Of a stretch of 64,000 nt of DNA, positions 25,401 to 33,450 are shown in pieces. The stretch covers positions 140,014,615 through 140,078,614 of the forward strand of contig OW121848.1 of NCBI GenBank assembly GCA_933228895.1, given 5' to 3'. A program made the translations under genes and the position numbers. The DNA is from Platycnemis pennipes. Lineage: Eukaryota > Arthropoda > Insecta > Odonata > Platycnemididae. Position 1 is the stretch's first letter. Each line of letters opens with the position of its first letter. Under the pieces are notes generated by a model that saw only the letters and a list, made by a program, of their open reading frames with translations, did no database searches and was not told the DNA's origin.

Positions 25401-28400
25401 CTTCATGGGTATATACAATATTGTTCATATTTGATAAGTGTGTGTTTTTTTATTGATAAGTGTTTTATAAGGTATAACCCCTAATGGTTTGACCCATATC
25501 AGAAAATTGTAAGGATTATGAACTATCAGCTAAGTTAACTGCCAATAACCTGCCATAATAAGTAGGATCTCGCGAAACAGATATACGGCTAAACAGCTCT
25601 CATTTGGAGGAACTAGAATTAAGATATTATAATTTTCATCAGAACTATCAAGTTTTCCCTCTAGAAACTATTTTATTCTCTCGGAGAATGCTTGGGTAGT
25701 TGATCAGTGAGTAGGTTTGGGAAATTGTATTACCTAATATATTATTGCCTATTAACAGTATGCATCAAGTCTAGTTCAAATTCCTACAACCATATTATTC
25801 ACTTATATTCTAAATTTTACTTATTTGATGAAATGTATTAAGTGGGTGATAGTATATATGAATTCAAAATAAAGTATTATTTATTGCAAGATGAAAACAA
25901 TGAATTTATATTACGAAATATACATTAGAATATTGAAAATATTCTTTTGAAAAGCTTATAGACCATCGTGAATAGTAATAAAGAGCGACTTTATCGCGTA
26001 AACAATGTCTACTATTTTCAGGGATCTATATATTCCGTGTATGACGACTGCTAAGTGTAAAATATTTTTGCGCACTTAGGTATTCTTCAAGTAACCAGTA
26101 CTAACAGGGAGTACAGTACAGATGGTACTGATCAATGACTCACTTCGAAGCATAAATCATCTGCAATCGTGACGTAAGGAATGAATGACGGAGGTACCGG
26201 GCCAGGTTCTTTTGATTACTCCCCTAACATCGTTGCCAGACTTCTGTCACTAAGGTGGCTAAGGAACGGAAGTTAGACTCTTCATCGTTTTTCAATCATA
26301 AATATTAGCCTTAAATGGCCGATGAGGCAACCTGAAAAAAATAGATATTATCCGTTGATTATTCAGTCACAATATACTAGTTTTTGAGATGGTGTTGTCA
26401 GGAGAAATTTCAAGAAATAAAATTTTTAAGGGAGGGACGTCTCCATTCTTCCGAGGGACGTCTCCATTCTTCCATAAGAGCAATGTAATTTGAGGCTGAA
26501 AATGACTATTTTCAAATCCTGTAATTAGTGTTAAATGGCCGATGACCCCCAAATATTTTTCATGGTTTGACGAAGGAATGATTTCTCTACATTATATTAA
26601 AATATCAAGGCATGTTATCGGAGGTATTGTAGTAGAGGTTCTACCTTAAGGTGATACAATGACAATGGAATTCATCCATTTATCCCCTTCCTAGGATACC
26701 ATGAAGAAATTTCCAATTCTGTATTTTTCCTTTGCTTTATATTCTCTACCTTTGTAATTACTCACATCTTTAAATCGACTGGAGCATTACAATTAGTTAT
26801 GCTTCTGGTGCTAACATTGTATCTTACTGATCCTGGAGTGACCATGTTCAATGCCTTGTTGATTGTGTCAGTTTTCCTGTCTGTATTATATCATTTTATC
26901 TGTGTTAGCATACAAATATTAGTACTAGATATTAAGAAATAGTGTATTAAAGGAATGCATTAACATCTACATTCAGTGTAAAGCCTTGACTGTGTACCGT
27001 ACTGACCATGTAAAACACTGTTGTGGTGTTATCTATCATGGATGGGCACAACCATGTCGACAGCCCTTGCTGTGGTTGTGGACACAACTCAATAGAGCTA
27101 CTCTTGGATGGGCATGGCCACCTCTGCGCAGACTTCTCCGCAGTACAACTGCTTCTCTGGCCTCTTATTATGGTAGCTAGCATATCAGAAGAGATGAATT
27201 ATCTGCTGGCTGAAGTGTTGTTGCAAGTGATTGAATCAAGATATAACTTGTGTAAAAGGCATGACTGAGAATAGCCCTGAGGTAAATGACACAAGGAAAG
27301 ATTATGGAAAGAGTCGAAGGTTAGGGATATGTTTGAAATATTGAATAGTTCTCAGGTAGTTGACAGAGGTTTGATATTCATCATACCCCTTAAAGTATTT
27401 CATTGTTGGAGACTGCTTTTATACTAGAAGGGTTATTTTGCTCTTTTTATTTGGTACCTGATGATTCAAATGACATTAATTGATTATCATTTTAGATGTG
27501 TATATAAATGAAACCATCTTGATAAATTTTATTCTTCAGTTCTGTTAATATAATAATGTATTGATTAACTTTAGGATCATAAAAAACAGGTTTGGATGTC
27601 CTTCTTCATTAAACCCCTGCGTGGAAAGTGGAAGGTAAAATAGAATTTTAAGGGAATAACTATCAGGGAAAAGTCACGAGGTCAGTATTTCACTCAGTAA
27701 GTATTTTCTAATGAGGTTGTGGGATGGTAATTTTAAATAGCTTCACTCTTGATATAACAATGCACCTAAGCCAGCTACTCTGCTAGTTTCTCTTCTCAGA
27801 TTAAAGGGAATATTTTGCAAATATGAGACTGAAATGGTTATTGGTTAATATGAGATAAATATTAGCTTGGGTGCTACTTGTGTTTTTAAATAATCATAAT
27901 GAACTTACTCAGTCCTGTTGTAAAACACTGTAAGGTGCAAGATTCCTTAACTATAAATCATTACATGCCTCCCAAATCCCAAAGGAGGGTGCGTTACCAG
28001 TGGCACTTTCCCTGCATTTAGGGCTAGCTTTGGTCTTGCTGCTGGAAATTTTTAAACAGTGAAAAAGGTTCAAATATTTTGAGCAAATATGAGGATACTG
28101 CCATCTACCAGGTTTATCTCAGTGCCCTGCAAAGTAGATCTTGTGGTTGTACGTCAGTTACTCTATTAATTGCATAAGTGCCCCCAAAATGTTTGAAGTC
28201 AGATATTCTTCAAAAAATGCTTTGAATTGCAATTTTTAGTAATGAATATACACTTTTGTCAAAGATAGAATTAGAGTTATCTGAAATACTGGAGATATGC
28301 ATGTGTTTGCTTGTAATCAGATGCTGGCATTTTTCAGAGCAAAGCTCTTTTTGTAGAGAAGTGTACTTGAAAATTGAATCCTTATAATCCCAATCCTCTA

Positions 28401-31400
28401 CTGACTGTTCATCTCTGATTATATTTATTTTATTGTTATATTTTATATTATATTTTATTGTTTTCATTAGAAGTAGTCATGATTCAAAGGTTTGTAGTTG
28501 AAAATAGTTTCATTATTGAATGATCAGTTTCCCAATTTTCTTCCATCTTGGTCCATGTACATACATTAACGATAATTTTGAGGTTATTTTGATAACGATA
28601 ACAGTTAGTTTGCTACCTTCTTCAGGTCGGAAGTCATAATGCAGCTTTTGTCTATGTTATAGTCTCCTATCACCCATATGTGCTCTGATTGGTCAGTTTA
28701 CCTTCTTTTAAAATTCTTTTTCGAGTCTTGGGAATGGTTAGCCACTTTTTGTGTTCATGTGGTTATCTGTTTTTGTTGTACATCTTTTGCAAATTTTTAT
28801 TTTGATGCATAACATTAATTAATTCCCTTAAAGGTATATATTTTAATAGGAAGAGTCACTTTTGGGTGGAAAGTGGGTTTTAAATTGTTAGACACACCTT
28901 TCGTTTATCATTTATCCTTTGTACATAGATGACCTTCATTTTTTAAATACAGATATAGATAGTGTGAGGTACCTCTTTATAGGAAATACAGTGGCTCAAG
29001 TGTTTATAAGGTGTAAGGAATGTGGTAGTAGCTTCAAACCCATCTGCTGTTGGATGAAAACAACTAAAAGTAGACTCAGTGGTTTTATTAAAGAGAAATT
29101 AATATTGGAAACCATGGATGTAGGGAAAGTAACTGACTTTTCTGGAAGTGTTACTTGATTTGTTTATATGACATCATGGCTCATAATTTAGAGTCCCAAA
29201 TTTACTTTACCTAACAAACATTGGGCTGATGATGAGCTTTGTTGGCTCATTTTTTTCTGGCTGTGTTTTTTTGCATAGAAGTTGGTCTTCTGTGAAAAAA
29301 AACTTTGGTGTACCTATGGATTTGAAAAGCAAAATTTTATTTACACCCATCTGTGATTCTCATGACACAAAAACATAATTTTTACTTCACAAGCCTTTAC
29401 ATCTGTGTTATTCTCATGACACAAAAACATAATTTTTACTTCACAAGCCTTTACATCTGTGTTGTCTATTTGTTTTCACGACAACATATATGTATTTGTT
29501 TGATTAGCTACCATGACCTGTGTGCACATATATTGACGGTAATGTGATCTAGTGTTACTATAGTTATTGTTGGTACAATCTTTTTTGAAATTCTGACAGT
29601 TATTCTTTACCTTATCTTACTATATTATTACCTAATTGAAAATCATGAACTTATTTTTTTGATTTCATTACTAGTTGGTTTTGGTTTAAATATTCTATTG
29701 GAGAGAAATGTGCTATTTTAAAAATTGTGTATCTCTCTTCAATGAGTATTTGTAATCTAATGGTGTGGTTTAAAACATATTTTTTCCATGAATATGTTTT
29801 ATTCGACATCTTTCTCATCTCATTTAAGCAACTATCCTGTTTTACTAAAAATATAGTTAATATTTTTTTCAGATTTTGGAATGGTAGTTTAAGTCCGATG
29901 CTATTAATATTTTCATTGTAAGTACATGTAAACTCAAGTACATTTTTACTCAAATGCTCTCATCCATATGTATACAAACATTTCAGAGAAAAATTGTTTT
30001 TATTAAGTTTGAGATTTGCTGAAATGCATTGAGTAAGCTACATTTAACTTTTTTAGAATGTGTGTTATATTATGTGACACTGTTTTAAGTAAGCTGTCAT
30101 AGATTAAAAATTTTGGATGGAACATTTTTAATTTTTTACGTTTTAACAGTCATAGGTAGGTTTAATGTAAGGTATGACCAAATATTTTACAAAAGATTTA
30201 TTTTCTTTCAAATTTTATTGGTAGAATCATTTGATACCACCAGTTCTCATAGATCATCATATGTAGTCTTCATGATGTATGCAAGAAAAAATCTTTGCTT
30301 ATTCCTTCTCTGTACCCCATGTATGTTCTATTGAGTGAGAACATCCTCTAGCACTGCATGTATACTAGAAATTTCTTGTACGGGGTGATGTCTGCATCTA
30401 ATTTATCATTGTGGGTCTATCTAAGAAAACTTTCTGTTCCTCCTCATATTTTTATATTATTTATTCCTCTGGCTCCAGTTCTGTTATTAGTTGGATTCTC
30501 TCTACCTTTTTCCTTTTCATCACTTCATGGTATACCGTTACTCTTGAACATGTAGCAGTTACCATATATTCACATTCTTATTTCCCTGAATTCTCACAAT
30601 CTTTTTGGTTTGTTTCGTTGGTAGATGGTGTTATCATATCATTCAGTATCTTTGTACATTCCTTTTTCCAGGATTGGAATGTCATATTCAGACACTTCTG
30701 TGTTCTATTCATAGTCAATTTTCTCTGAACCCTGGAACATCTTAATGATATTTTGTTTGGCCAGAAATTTTGTCATGCTACTCCAACTGCTCAGCATCTT
30801 ATGTCTTACCAGTTGTGGAATGGATGCATATTTGCCTGTTTTAACCCTTTGCTCATGGGTTTTTTCATCCTTGATACCAGTAGCGTACTTGATTATTACT
30901 TGATTACTATTTAAGGGATCACATGATGAGTGCCATTCGACACATAAGTGGAAAGGGTTAAAGGACAGTTCTCTGGTTCTTGAACTAGTGAGGGATTTTT
31001 TAAATAAATCAGTTAAATTCTAATTTGTCCTTAAATACATAAATAAAATTTCAATTCACCAGTATATCACTTGGTCCATCTGGTAATGAAACTCATCATC
31101 AATATGCTTTGACCTATCTATATCTTCACTGGCAATGGCAATAGCACAGGAATCATCTGCAAAGATAATACAGTGGAAGTCGGTATAAAGAGTCCTCAAA
31201 TTGGCTGGGAAATCACTCGCATAGCGAACGCTCGTAATATCCAAAGTTGCTGGATTGAGTCTCTCATTTCCCACAGTTGTTCTTACTTTCCGCTTTTCTT
31301 TCATTACCATGCTATTAGAAACATGTAGAAGAGCCGTTTTCATGCACAATTACATATTCATTGATCATTAAGTGAATTAAATCTTTAAAAACAATAATTT

Positions 31401-32656
31401 ACGCTTTGCCGAAGTCTTCGAGTGTTAACCGGTACGTCCATTGGTTAGGAAAGTCGTAATGATTCGCCGAAATACGGCATTTTTCGGAGGTCGAAAATAT
31501 TTCTTACGTAATTACCTATTCCTCGCCATTTCTAATATTCACATTCAGTTATCTCTCGAAAATTAGTTGCAGCGAGTATTCATTTACACAAGCAAATGCC
31601 TCTGTTGGTTGTGCTGAACATTGTGTGTCATATTAGTGCTGTCATCTGGAGGATCTAGAGCGTCGGAGGTAACTCCGATGAAATACTATTGCCGAGAATT
31701 ATCGATGCATTCACCCAAAATTGTATGTAACCGTGAATTCAGGAATCATAAAATAAAAACTTGTTGAACGGGATAAATTTTATTCTTCGTATAACATCGG
31801 GCCTGGCAATATTTACGAAAACATTGAAAAATATGCACAAATTAACAAATGCACGAGAAAACATAAGTATTCCCATTATTTCTGCTAATAGGAAAAATGA
31901 ATCGAAACCAGGATATATGAATCGTAAAATTATAAGGAAATAAATAATTCATTGTCAACGGAAAACTTTGACAACTTCGTCGCAAGAATAAAAAGCATAA
32001 CAAAAAAAACGTCATACCTTTGCTATCATACATACACATGCTTCACATTAACAGCACAGTAGTTTCAATTTATATTCCCGACTGAAAAATGATTCAAGCA
32101 TCGTCTGCCTCAGTCTAGGGGCAGGAACGAGTGGAGGAGCGGGAACTAGCGGGTGAGCGGAGTGACGGGAACGAGTGGGTAGAGGCAAGAGGGTGAAGAC
32201 AGGCGGGCTGAACTCCACCCCTTACCCACACCACTGCTCTCCGCTGCCGTGTGATTATGTAAATTTGGCTTAACAAAAGAACAACTGAAAAGTGCGAGCA
32301 TTCGCAAGGCTCGCCAGGGCGGGCTGTAAAACGTCAGTGCCTGGACTTGATTGGACTTGTAAATATGAATGTATAGATGGCAATCATCTTGTATTCTAAG
32401 TTGTGGTTGACTAATAATGCCACCAAAGATAAATAGCATGCGTTAATTTGTACTTTGCAGTGCATTGCCCTCAAGAAATATCCCTCGTAATACCGAGCGT
32501 ATACCGTGGCAGGAGCTTCTTGGCCTCGCTATATCCATTTTCTTTTACATGTTAATTATGGGCCTTTTGATGGTACATGGCCAATCTCTTGTTATTGTGA
32601 GATTCTTGCTATATGCCATACTCACTATAACAGGCTTCTACTGTACGTGGGTTTGA
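4210..32656 (+). CDS. NAA60: N-alpha-acetyltransferase 60, 3' part of gene, three exons
   Basis: Exons 4210-4440, 24464-24646 and, less surely, 32461-32656. NAA60 is a GNAT-fold enzyme that acetylates N-termini of transmembrane proteins at the cytosolic face of the Golgi. The first visible exon begins with GYILSLGV and carries the acetyl-CoA loop RRNGIA (R/QxxGxG/A), then YLHVLATNSAAIRFYERRNF. The second gives LHSFLPLYYSIQGKCKDGF and YINGGHPPW, a NAA60 signature. Splice phases agree: G split 2/1 before exon one, R split 2/1 between the first two. The coding start is not in the window. Odd points: a Pro/Ser-rich insertion in the GNAT loop; a hydrophobic C-terminus after GGHPPW instead of the usual LLDYIKH-like sequence, plausible for a Golgi membrane anchor; and an intron of 20 kb filled with nested transposons. 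Family identity is very secure, the last exon is not. Confidence 0.88.
4859..5585 (-). mobile_element. LINE 3' end: reverse transcriptase C-terminus and tail
   Basis: The minus-strand frame at 5289-5585 reads like the last part of a jockey/CR1-type reverse transcriptase: a KVNYGLLCWG stretch, an ALKGIVRVIA stretch, then LGILPLRNQYIYKVL. Downstream on the minus strand the sequence runs to an AATAAA-like end and a short TTCTA repeat at 4859-4880, typical of LINE tails. It is 5'-truncated. It may belong to the same insertion as the minus-strand LINE at 7700-9024. Confidence 0.75.
5645..6290. mobile_element. pogo/Tigger-like element, one terminus and 650 bp of body
   Basis: TA (5643-5644) is followed by CAGTCGAAGCTCGGTATAAC, the style of pogo/Tigger inverted repeats. 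The body aligns over roughly 650 bp with 31171-31815, so these are two copies of one family. The other terminus is not visible in either copy and no transposase frame is left. Confidence 0.6.
6370..7655. repeat. diverged tandem repeat with possible tRNA-derived SINE module
   Basis: Two diverged copies lie head to tail, about 6370-6840 and 7196-7655. Both carry, in order, AGATGAAG..GATAAAATTT, a CAGTACACTAGC / CAGTACACCAGC block, CATTCCATT, and a GATCCxTGGATCTTCGGATCC palindrome. On the minus strand the block reads (T)AGTGTACTGC..GAGTTGATCC / GAATTCGATCC, resembling a Pol III B box, so a SINE origin is possible. No coding sequence is evident. Confidence 0.5.
6771..7147. repeat. 70-bp direct repeats flanking a 237-bp GC-rich segment
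   Basis: The block 6771-6840 recurs at 7078-7147 with a single difference (CCATGG versus CCGTGG). The sequence between is much richer in GC than its surroundings. It has overlapping open frames on both strands, none of which I recognise. Confidence 0.8.
7700..9024 (-). mobile_element. LINE fragment: ORF1 C-terminus, endonuclease and linker
   Basis: Read on the minus strand, 9024-8839 gives an ORF1-like end (KYLWVRGGKILVWKEEKD..VIVLTSLEDISNL). The APE-type endonuclease follows from about 8790 to 8224, with LVLTENW, then LVITGDMNVNIL, SYGLISLVNEPTRIT and SCICSIF. The endonuclease-RT linker lies at 7956-7708 (YLYNKVHLHPNNENLRIIFI). Frames are interrupted and the RT core is absent, so this is a dead jockey/CR1-like copy. 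The RT end at 5289-5585 may be its continuation, separated by later insertions. Confidence 0.8.
9025..12421. other. no recognisable gene (NAA60 intron)
   Basis: AT-rich DNA with only short frames. The longest, at 9113-9442 and 9641-9979 on the minus strand, encode low-complexity Lys/Phe/Leu-rich peptides with no family signature. I see nothing I can name. Confidence 0.5.
12425..12560 (+). repeat. left terminal inverted repeat of the Harbinger-like element
   Basis: Two spaced copies of CCGTATTCATAGT are separated by AGCTCAAGACTGAGATGAG-type hairpin sequence. The arrangement mirrors the right end at 22280-22413. Confidence 0.8.
12561..13314. other. Harbinger interior, possible accessory-gene start
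   Basis: A frame opening at 12653 (MAGVNKLFSVEEKLQFN) lies just inside the left terminus, where the Myb/SANT-like accessory gene of a Harbinger might begin. It stops soon after. The remainder is AT-rich with no recognisable coding sequence. Confidence 0.3.
13345..13500 (+). pseudogene. LINE reverse-transcriptase thumb fragment
   Basis: The frame reads MKINKNKTKISVCS, then KLGKQKLEQVKEFFYLGSRV. This is the conserved end of the palm and start of the thumb of LINE reverse transcriptases (MKINxxKTK...GxxLEQVxxFxYLGSxI). Only about 50 codons remain. Confidence 0.7.
13501..13620 (+). pseudogene. coiled-coil C-terminus, possibly Harbinger accessory protein
   Basis: In frame with the preceding LINE piece, the sequence changes to a charged helix (LLEEEEERKRVAFEAEERRK, then GELHRLQMAIQ). 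Such Glu/Arg-rich tails are found on the Myb/SANT-like proteins of Harbinger elements. The frame is cut by the pogo insertion at 13621. The assignment is an inference from position and composition only. Confidence 0.35.
14241..14346. promoter_or_regulatory. three subterminal palindromes of the piggyBac element
   Basis: CCCGGAAAAGTTCCGGG at 14241-14257 is a perfect 7-bp inverted repeat around AAG. Related copies are CCCGGAAGAGTTCCG at 14286-14300 and CCCGAAACTTTTCCGGG at 14330-14346. Their position, 16-120 bp inside the left end, suits transposase-binding sites. That role is an inference. Confidence 0.65.
14504..16261 (+). CDS. piggyBac transposase, 585 aa, apparently intact
   Basis: DDE/D transposase of the piggyBac superfamily, which cuts and pastes at TTAA through hairpin intermediates. 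The N-terminus is acidic and Ser-rich (about residues 15-60), as in the family. The catalytic Asp residues can be placed at 252 (ISVDESLMLF), 338 (VFMDRWFS) and 443, with a fourth at 446 (GGVDRLDQ), matching D268, D346, D447 and D450 of the founding enzyme. The C-terminus is a cysteine-rich domain: VCQVCPG, WECKKCG, LHPENCF, YHTKRKY. The ORF fills the element and the ATG is the first in frame after the subterminal repeats. All catalytic and zinc-binding positions visible to me are present, so activity or recent domestication is possible. A shadow frame on the minus strand (14587-15033) is not a gene. Confidence 0.95.
   Translation: MMAKSKAKKLRIDDICAFLEREDDSESDYSLPESESDLESSSSGEYESCEELPDSESSDILPQNIFPDTDEHHFKWTKCDSDRADDGYGKPLFTGVAGVCVPITSNVPPLQCFKLFFSDDFVHHVVVETNRYANKCREDVINSGVGSNARIRLWNDVCDKEIRLFIALILAMGIISKPELKLYWTRDHILQTPIFHETFSLKRFQLILRYLHVVSDEAADNTDRLRKIRPLLEMLRISFRKTYMPEQNISVDESLMLFKGRSLMKQYIPLKRSRFGIKIFFLCESQTGYAWDFFIYTGQGEERRGVESASQKLISHASVTKLVLCPELRGKGYVVFMDRWFSSPILFQELQHHGFGACGTVDLRRKEMPKELRTAKLKKGDVLCYTSGVYSAIKWHDKRDVTMLSTYHRGRVCETGKIGRKTKETVKKPEAVIEYNANMGGVDRLDQKIKPYECLRKSVRWYRKLFFHLMDITVVNAHIVYGKSGREKCTLLQFRHEVIRGLLEKYAIKRTAVTGGRPPKTDPPARLTERHFPTHIPATEKKKFPSRVCQVCPGRKETRWECKKCGNIPLHPENCFQTYHTKRKY
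17462..17517 (-). mobile_element. 56-bp LINE 3'-end insertion with target duplication
   Basis: The segment matches the 3' ends of the RNase H LINE copies at 43853 and 44330 (GGTGGAGTTCCTC next to an AGATAGATAGATT tail). It is flanked by the direct repeat TGATTTCAACCCTA at 17448-17461 and 17518-17531. It is therefore a severely 5'-truncated insertion into the pogo element. Confidence 0.85.
17882..18736. other. Harbinger interior, nothing recognised
   Basis: The sequence between the pogo element and the second piggyBac is AT-rich. The 113-aa plus frame at 17930-18271 has no family signature. The Harbinger catalytic domain could have been here but I cannot find its DDE motifs. Confidence 0.4.
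18741..20848 (+). mobile_element. second piggyBac element, complete ends, dead transposase
   Basis: TTAA lies at 18737-18740 and 20849-20852. The terminal inverted repeat CCCATTAATCCCCAG is perfect over 15 bp at both ends. Inside each end lies a related GACGCAACATTA / ATACGCAACATTA block, and the right one is a 16-bp palindrome (GTTGCGTATACGCAAC). The family differs from the element at 14225. Length is 2,108 bp. Confidence 0.92.
18871..20631 (+). pseudogene. piggyBac transposase pseudogene
   Basis: The remains are spread over several frames. They comprise an acidic N-terminus (ELTDEENIDDGE), MDDFKKIIGILILSGYLTLP with KLYWTSQED, the first catalytic region SDKLSIDE followed directly by a stop codon, GMGGVDLHDN near the third Asp region, and a C-terminal cysteine-rich part (RRRCRVCKSQ, CYVYLHTDCFHKLH). 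Frameshifts separate the pieces, so the gene is inactive. Confidence 0.9.
20853..21332. other. Harbinger interior, probable intron, nothing recognised
   Basis: Follows the transposase exon on the minus strand, whose donor is CTGCAG|GTGTGT. I found no second exon with the GAIDGTH or HxxxR...E motifs expected for Harbinger. Confidence 0.4.
21333..21572 (-). pseudogene. Harbinger transposase, N-terminal exon
   Basis: Minus-strand reading: MDFLDVDEERVPKPYVRDNE, then NPMELYLDEEFYRRS, and, after a frame disturbance, VPEMLQMLVALRFYATRDFLQ. This follows the order of PIF/Harbinger transposases (RxxRNPFExYxDxEFxxRYRF ... PMLQLLIALRFYATGxF). The region between the Arg-rich helix and the last motif is damaged and contains stops. 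It identifies the 10 kb element as Harbinger. Confidence 0.8.
22280..22413 (-). repeat. right terminal inverted repeat of the Harbinger-like element
   Basis: Contains two inverted copies of CCGTATTCATAGT (22350-22337 and the outermost copy near 22400-22410) with AGATCTCAAG and GATCTTGAG blocks between them. Confidence 0.8.
22417..23257. other. NAA60 intron, nothing recognised
   Basis: AT-rich sequence without long frames. The minus frame at 22650-22859 has no recognisable motif. Confidence 0.5.
23260..23480 (+). mobile_element. pogo/Tigger-like terminus
   Basis: TA is followed by CAGTAGAGCACCGTTTATCC, then TTAACCAACCGTCGGATTA, a repeat style typical of Tigger ends. The opposite end was not found, so this is probably a fragment. 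Confidence 0.5.
23481..23795 (-). pseudogene. Penelope-like reverse transcriptase fragment
   Basis: The minus strand reads GGMDDIFIIRTHGHDSLNSF, then SFTHFISDFSITFLDVNINL, then QYLHFNSCHPPHIKRSIPYF. This is the RT palm and following region of Penelope-like elements (YxDDIFIIW...FLDVxI...QYLHxxSCHPxHxKxSIPYS); the first catalytic motif has Met for Tyr. The fragment is bounded by a microsatellite. Confidence 0.85.
23797..23862. repeat. TA/CA microsatellite
   Basis: Alternating TATATA and ACACAC tracts, for example ATATATATATACACACACAC near 23840. Confidence 0.9.
24464..24646 (+). CDS. NAA60: NAA60 exon with GGHPPW signature
   Basis: The acceptor is TTTCTTCCACAG and the donor is CTGAA|GTAAGT. 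One base, 60 codons and two bases. LPLYYSIQGKCKDGFTYVLY and NGGHPPW match NAA60 closely. After PPW the frame turns strongly hydrophobic (LLLLMFSCTIIVFWW). If the donor were not used, translation would stop two codons later. Confidence 0.9.
24647..29355. other. NAA60 intron, nothing recognised
   Basis: Mostly AT-rich. A short GC-richer open stretch at 27023-27268 (plus) is unassigned. I found no TE domain or exon I could support. Confidence 0.5.
26432..26473 (+). repeat. 21-bp tandem duplication
   Basis: Two exact copies of GAGGGACGTCTCCATTCTTC plus one C. Confidence 0.9.
29356..29463 (+). repeat. 54-bp exact tandem duplication
   Basis: Units 29356-29409 and 29410-29463 start ATTCTCATGACACAAAAACA and appear identical. 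Confidence 0.95.
29464..31055. other. NAA60 intron, nothing recognised
   Basis: T-rich sequence with hydrophobic frames on both strands typical of AT-rich noncoding DNA. Confidence 0.5.
31056..31168 (-). pseudogene. LINE reverse-transcriptase fragment with FADD motif
   Basis: The minus strand reads CIIFADDSCAIAIASEDIDR, the catalytic (Y/F)xDD region of a LINE RT. It is cut at 31169 by the pogo-like element that begins at 31171. Confidence 0.6.
31171..31815. mobile_element. second copy of the 5645 pogo-like element
   Basis: TA followed by CAGTGGAAGTCGGTATAAAG. The alignment with 5645-6290 continues through CCACAGTTGT, GTACGTCCATTGGTT, TTATCTCTCGAAAATTAGTT and GTCATCTGGAGGATCTAGAG. No transposase is left. 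Confidence 0.65.
31816..32460. other. NAA60 intron with a GC-rich patch
   Basis: 32100-32340 is GC-rich with imperfect GGGAACGAGTGGG-type repeats. No gene is supported. The last 20 bases form a T-rich acceptor tract for the exon at 32461. Confidence 0.45.
32461..32656 (+). CDS. NAA60: possible last NAA60 exon, hydrophobic C-terminus
   Basis: TTTGTACTTTGCAG precedes the exon. One base completes the codon split at 24646 (AA|T), and 64 codons to a TGA follow. The product starts NALPSRNIPRNTERIPWQEL and continues with two hydrophobic stretches (LGLAISIFFYMLIMGLL and IVRFLLYAILTITGFY). The phase match and the hydrophobic nature suit a Golgi-anchored C-terminus, but I cannot align it with known NAA60 tails. 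A chance ORF remains possible. Confidence 0.42.
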
Positions 32657-32960
32657 TACAAACACTCCTTGATCTATTTTTTATGAAAAATCTGCATCCA
32701 CTCAAATTTTGTGGCATTTTCAAGCATGGCTACATAATAAGCTTGTGCTGATGATGCTGTACGTAATTTTTGCTTTCAACTCTACTAACCTACCACTACT
32801 ACTGTGAGAATACTATACCTTGAAACAGATCAAGAATCACTTTTGTTACTAACCCAATCAGAGTGTGTATAGCTCATTGGCTTCTCTCCTGTCTTTACAT
32901 AATTTTGGGCATTAGACTTTGTCTCCTTAAAAAGCAGAAATTCCAGAGTAAAACATCATT

Positions 32961-33032
32961 TGCCTTGACTGGGACTTGAACCCGGACCTCCTGATTTCCA
33001 GCCAGGTGCTCTACCACTTGAGCTACCAAGAC
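32961..33032 (-). tRNA. tRNA-Ser(GGA)-like sequence, probably tRNA-derived repeat
   Basis: On the minus strand the sequence folds into a full cloverleaf: acceptor GTCTTGG with TCAAGGC, D arm GCTCAAGTGGTAGAGC, anticodon arm CCTGG-CTGGAAA-TCAGG and T arm with GGGTTCAAGTCCC. The loop places GGA at positions 34-36, i.e. serine. Nuclear serine tRNAs have a long variable arm and this one has only about five bases. It is therefore more likely a tRNA-related SINE head or pseudogene. An internal A and B box are present. Confidence 0.6.
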
Positions 33033-33450
33033 TTCTCTTTGAAATAATGAAGCATATGATTAAAACTCTCCCAGTCACATCTTACTGGATCCTATTATTG
33101 TTGGATCTTAAAACAGAGAGCTTATATATCAAATATAGTGTTAGTTGACACTTGTAACAAAGATCTTACCACCTTTCTATAGCAAGTAACAAAAAATATG
33201 TTGTTAGTATTCTCCCAAAATTTAAACATGCAATATCAAGTGGGGCACTAAATCCCCTGATACCAAGTGAAAGGATTCTTTCAAAATTTCCTCAGTGTGT
33301 TTCTGACTACATCATGTTGACTTATCTCCCATCCCAATTGTACAAAAAGTGCCAGCAGAATCCTTTCTGTCTTTTTTGGCTCAACAGGACCGGAGGCTGC
33401 ATAACAACCTGTACCTTATACTTTTTGGAAGCTCTGTGTAACCAATCTCA

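Noticed and set aside
29356..29463. CRISPR-like or VNTR array
   Set aside because: There are only two adjacent units and no spacers, and the genome is eukaryotic.
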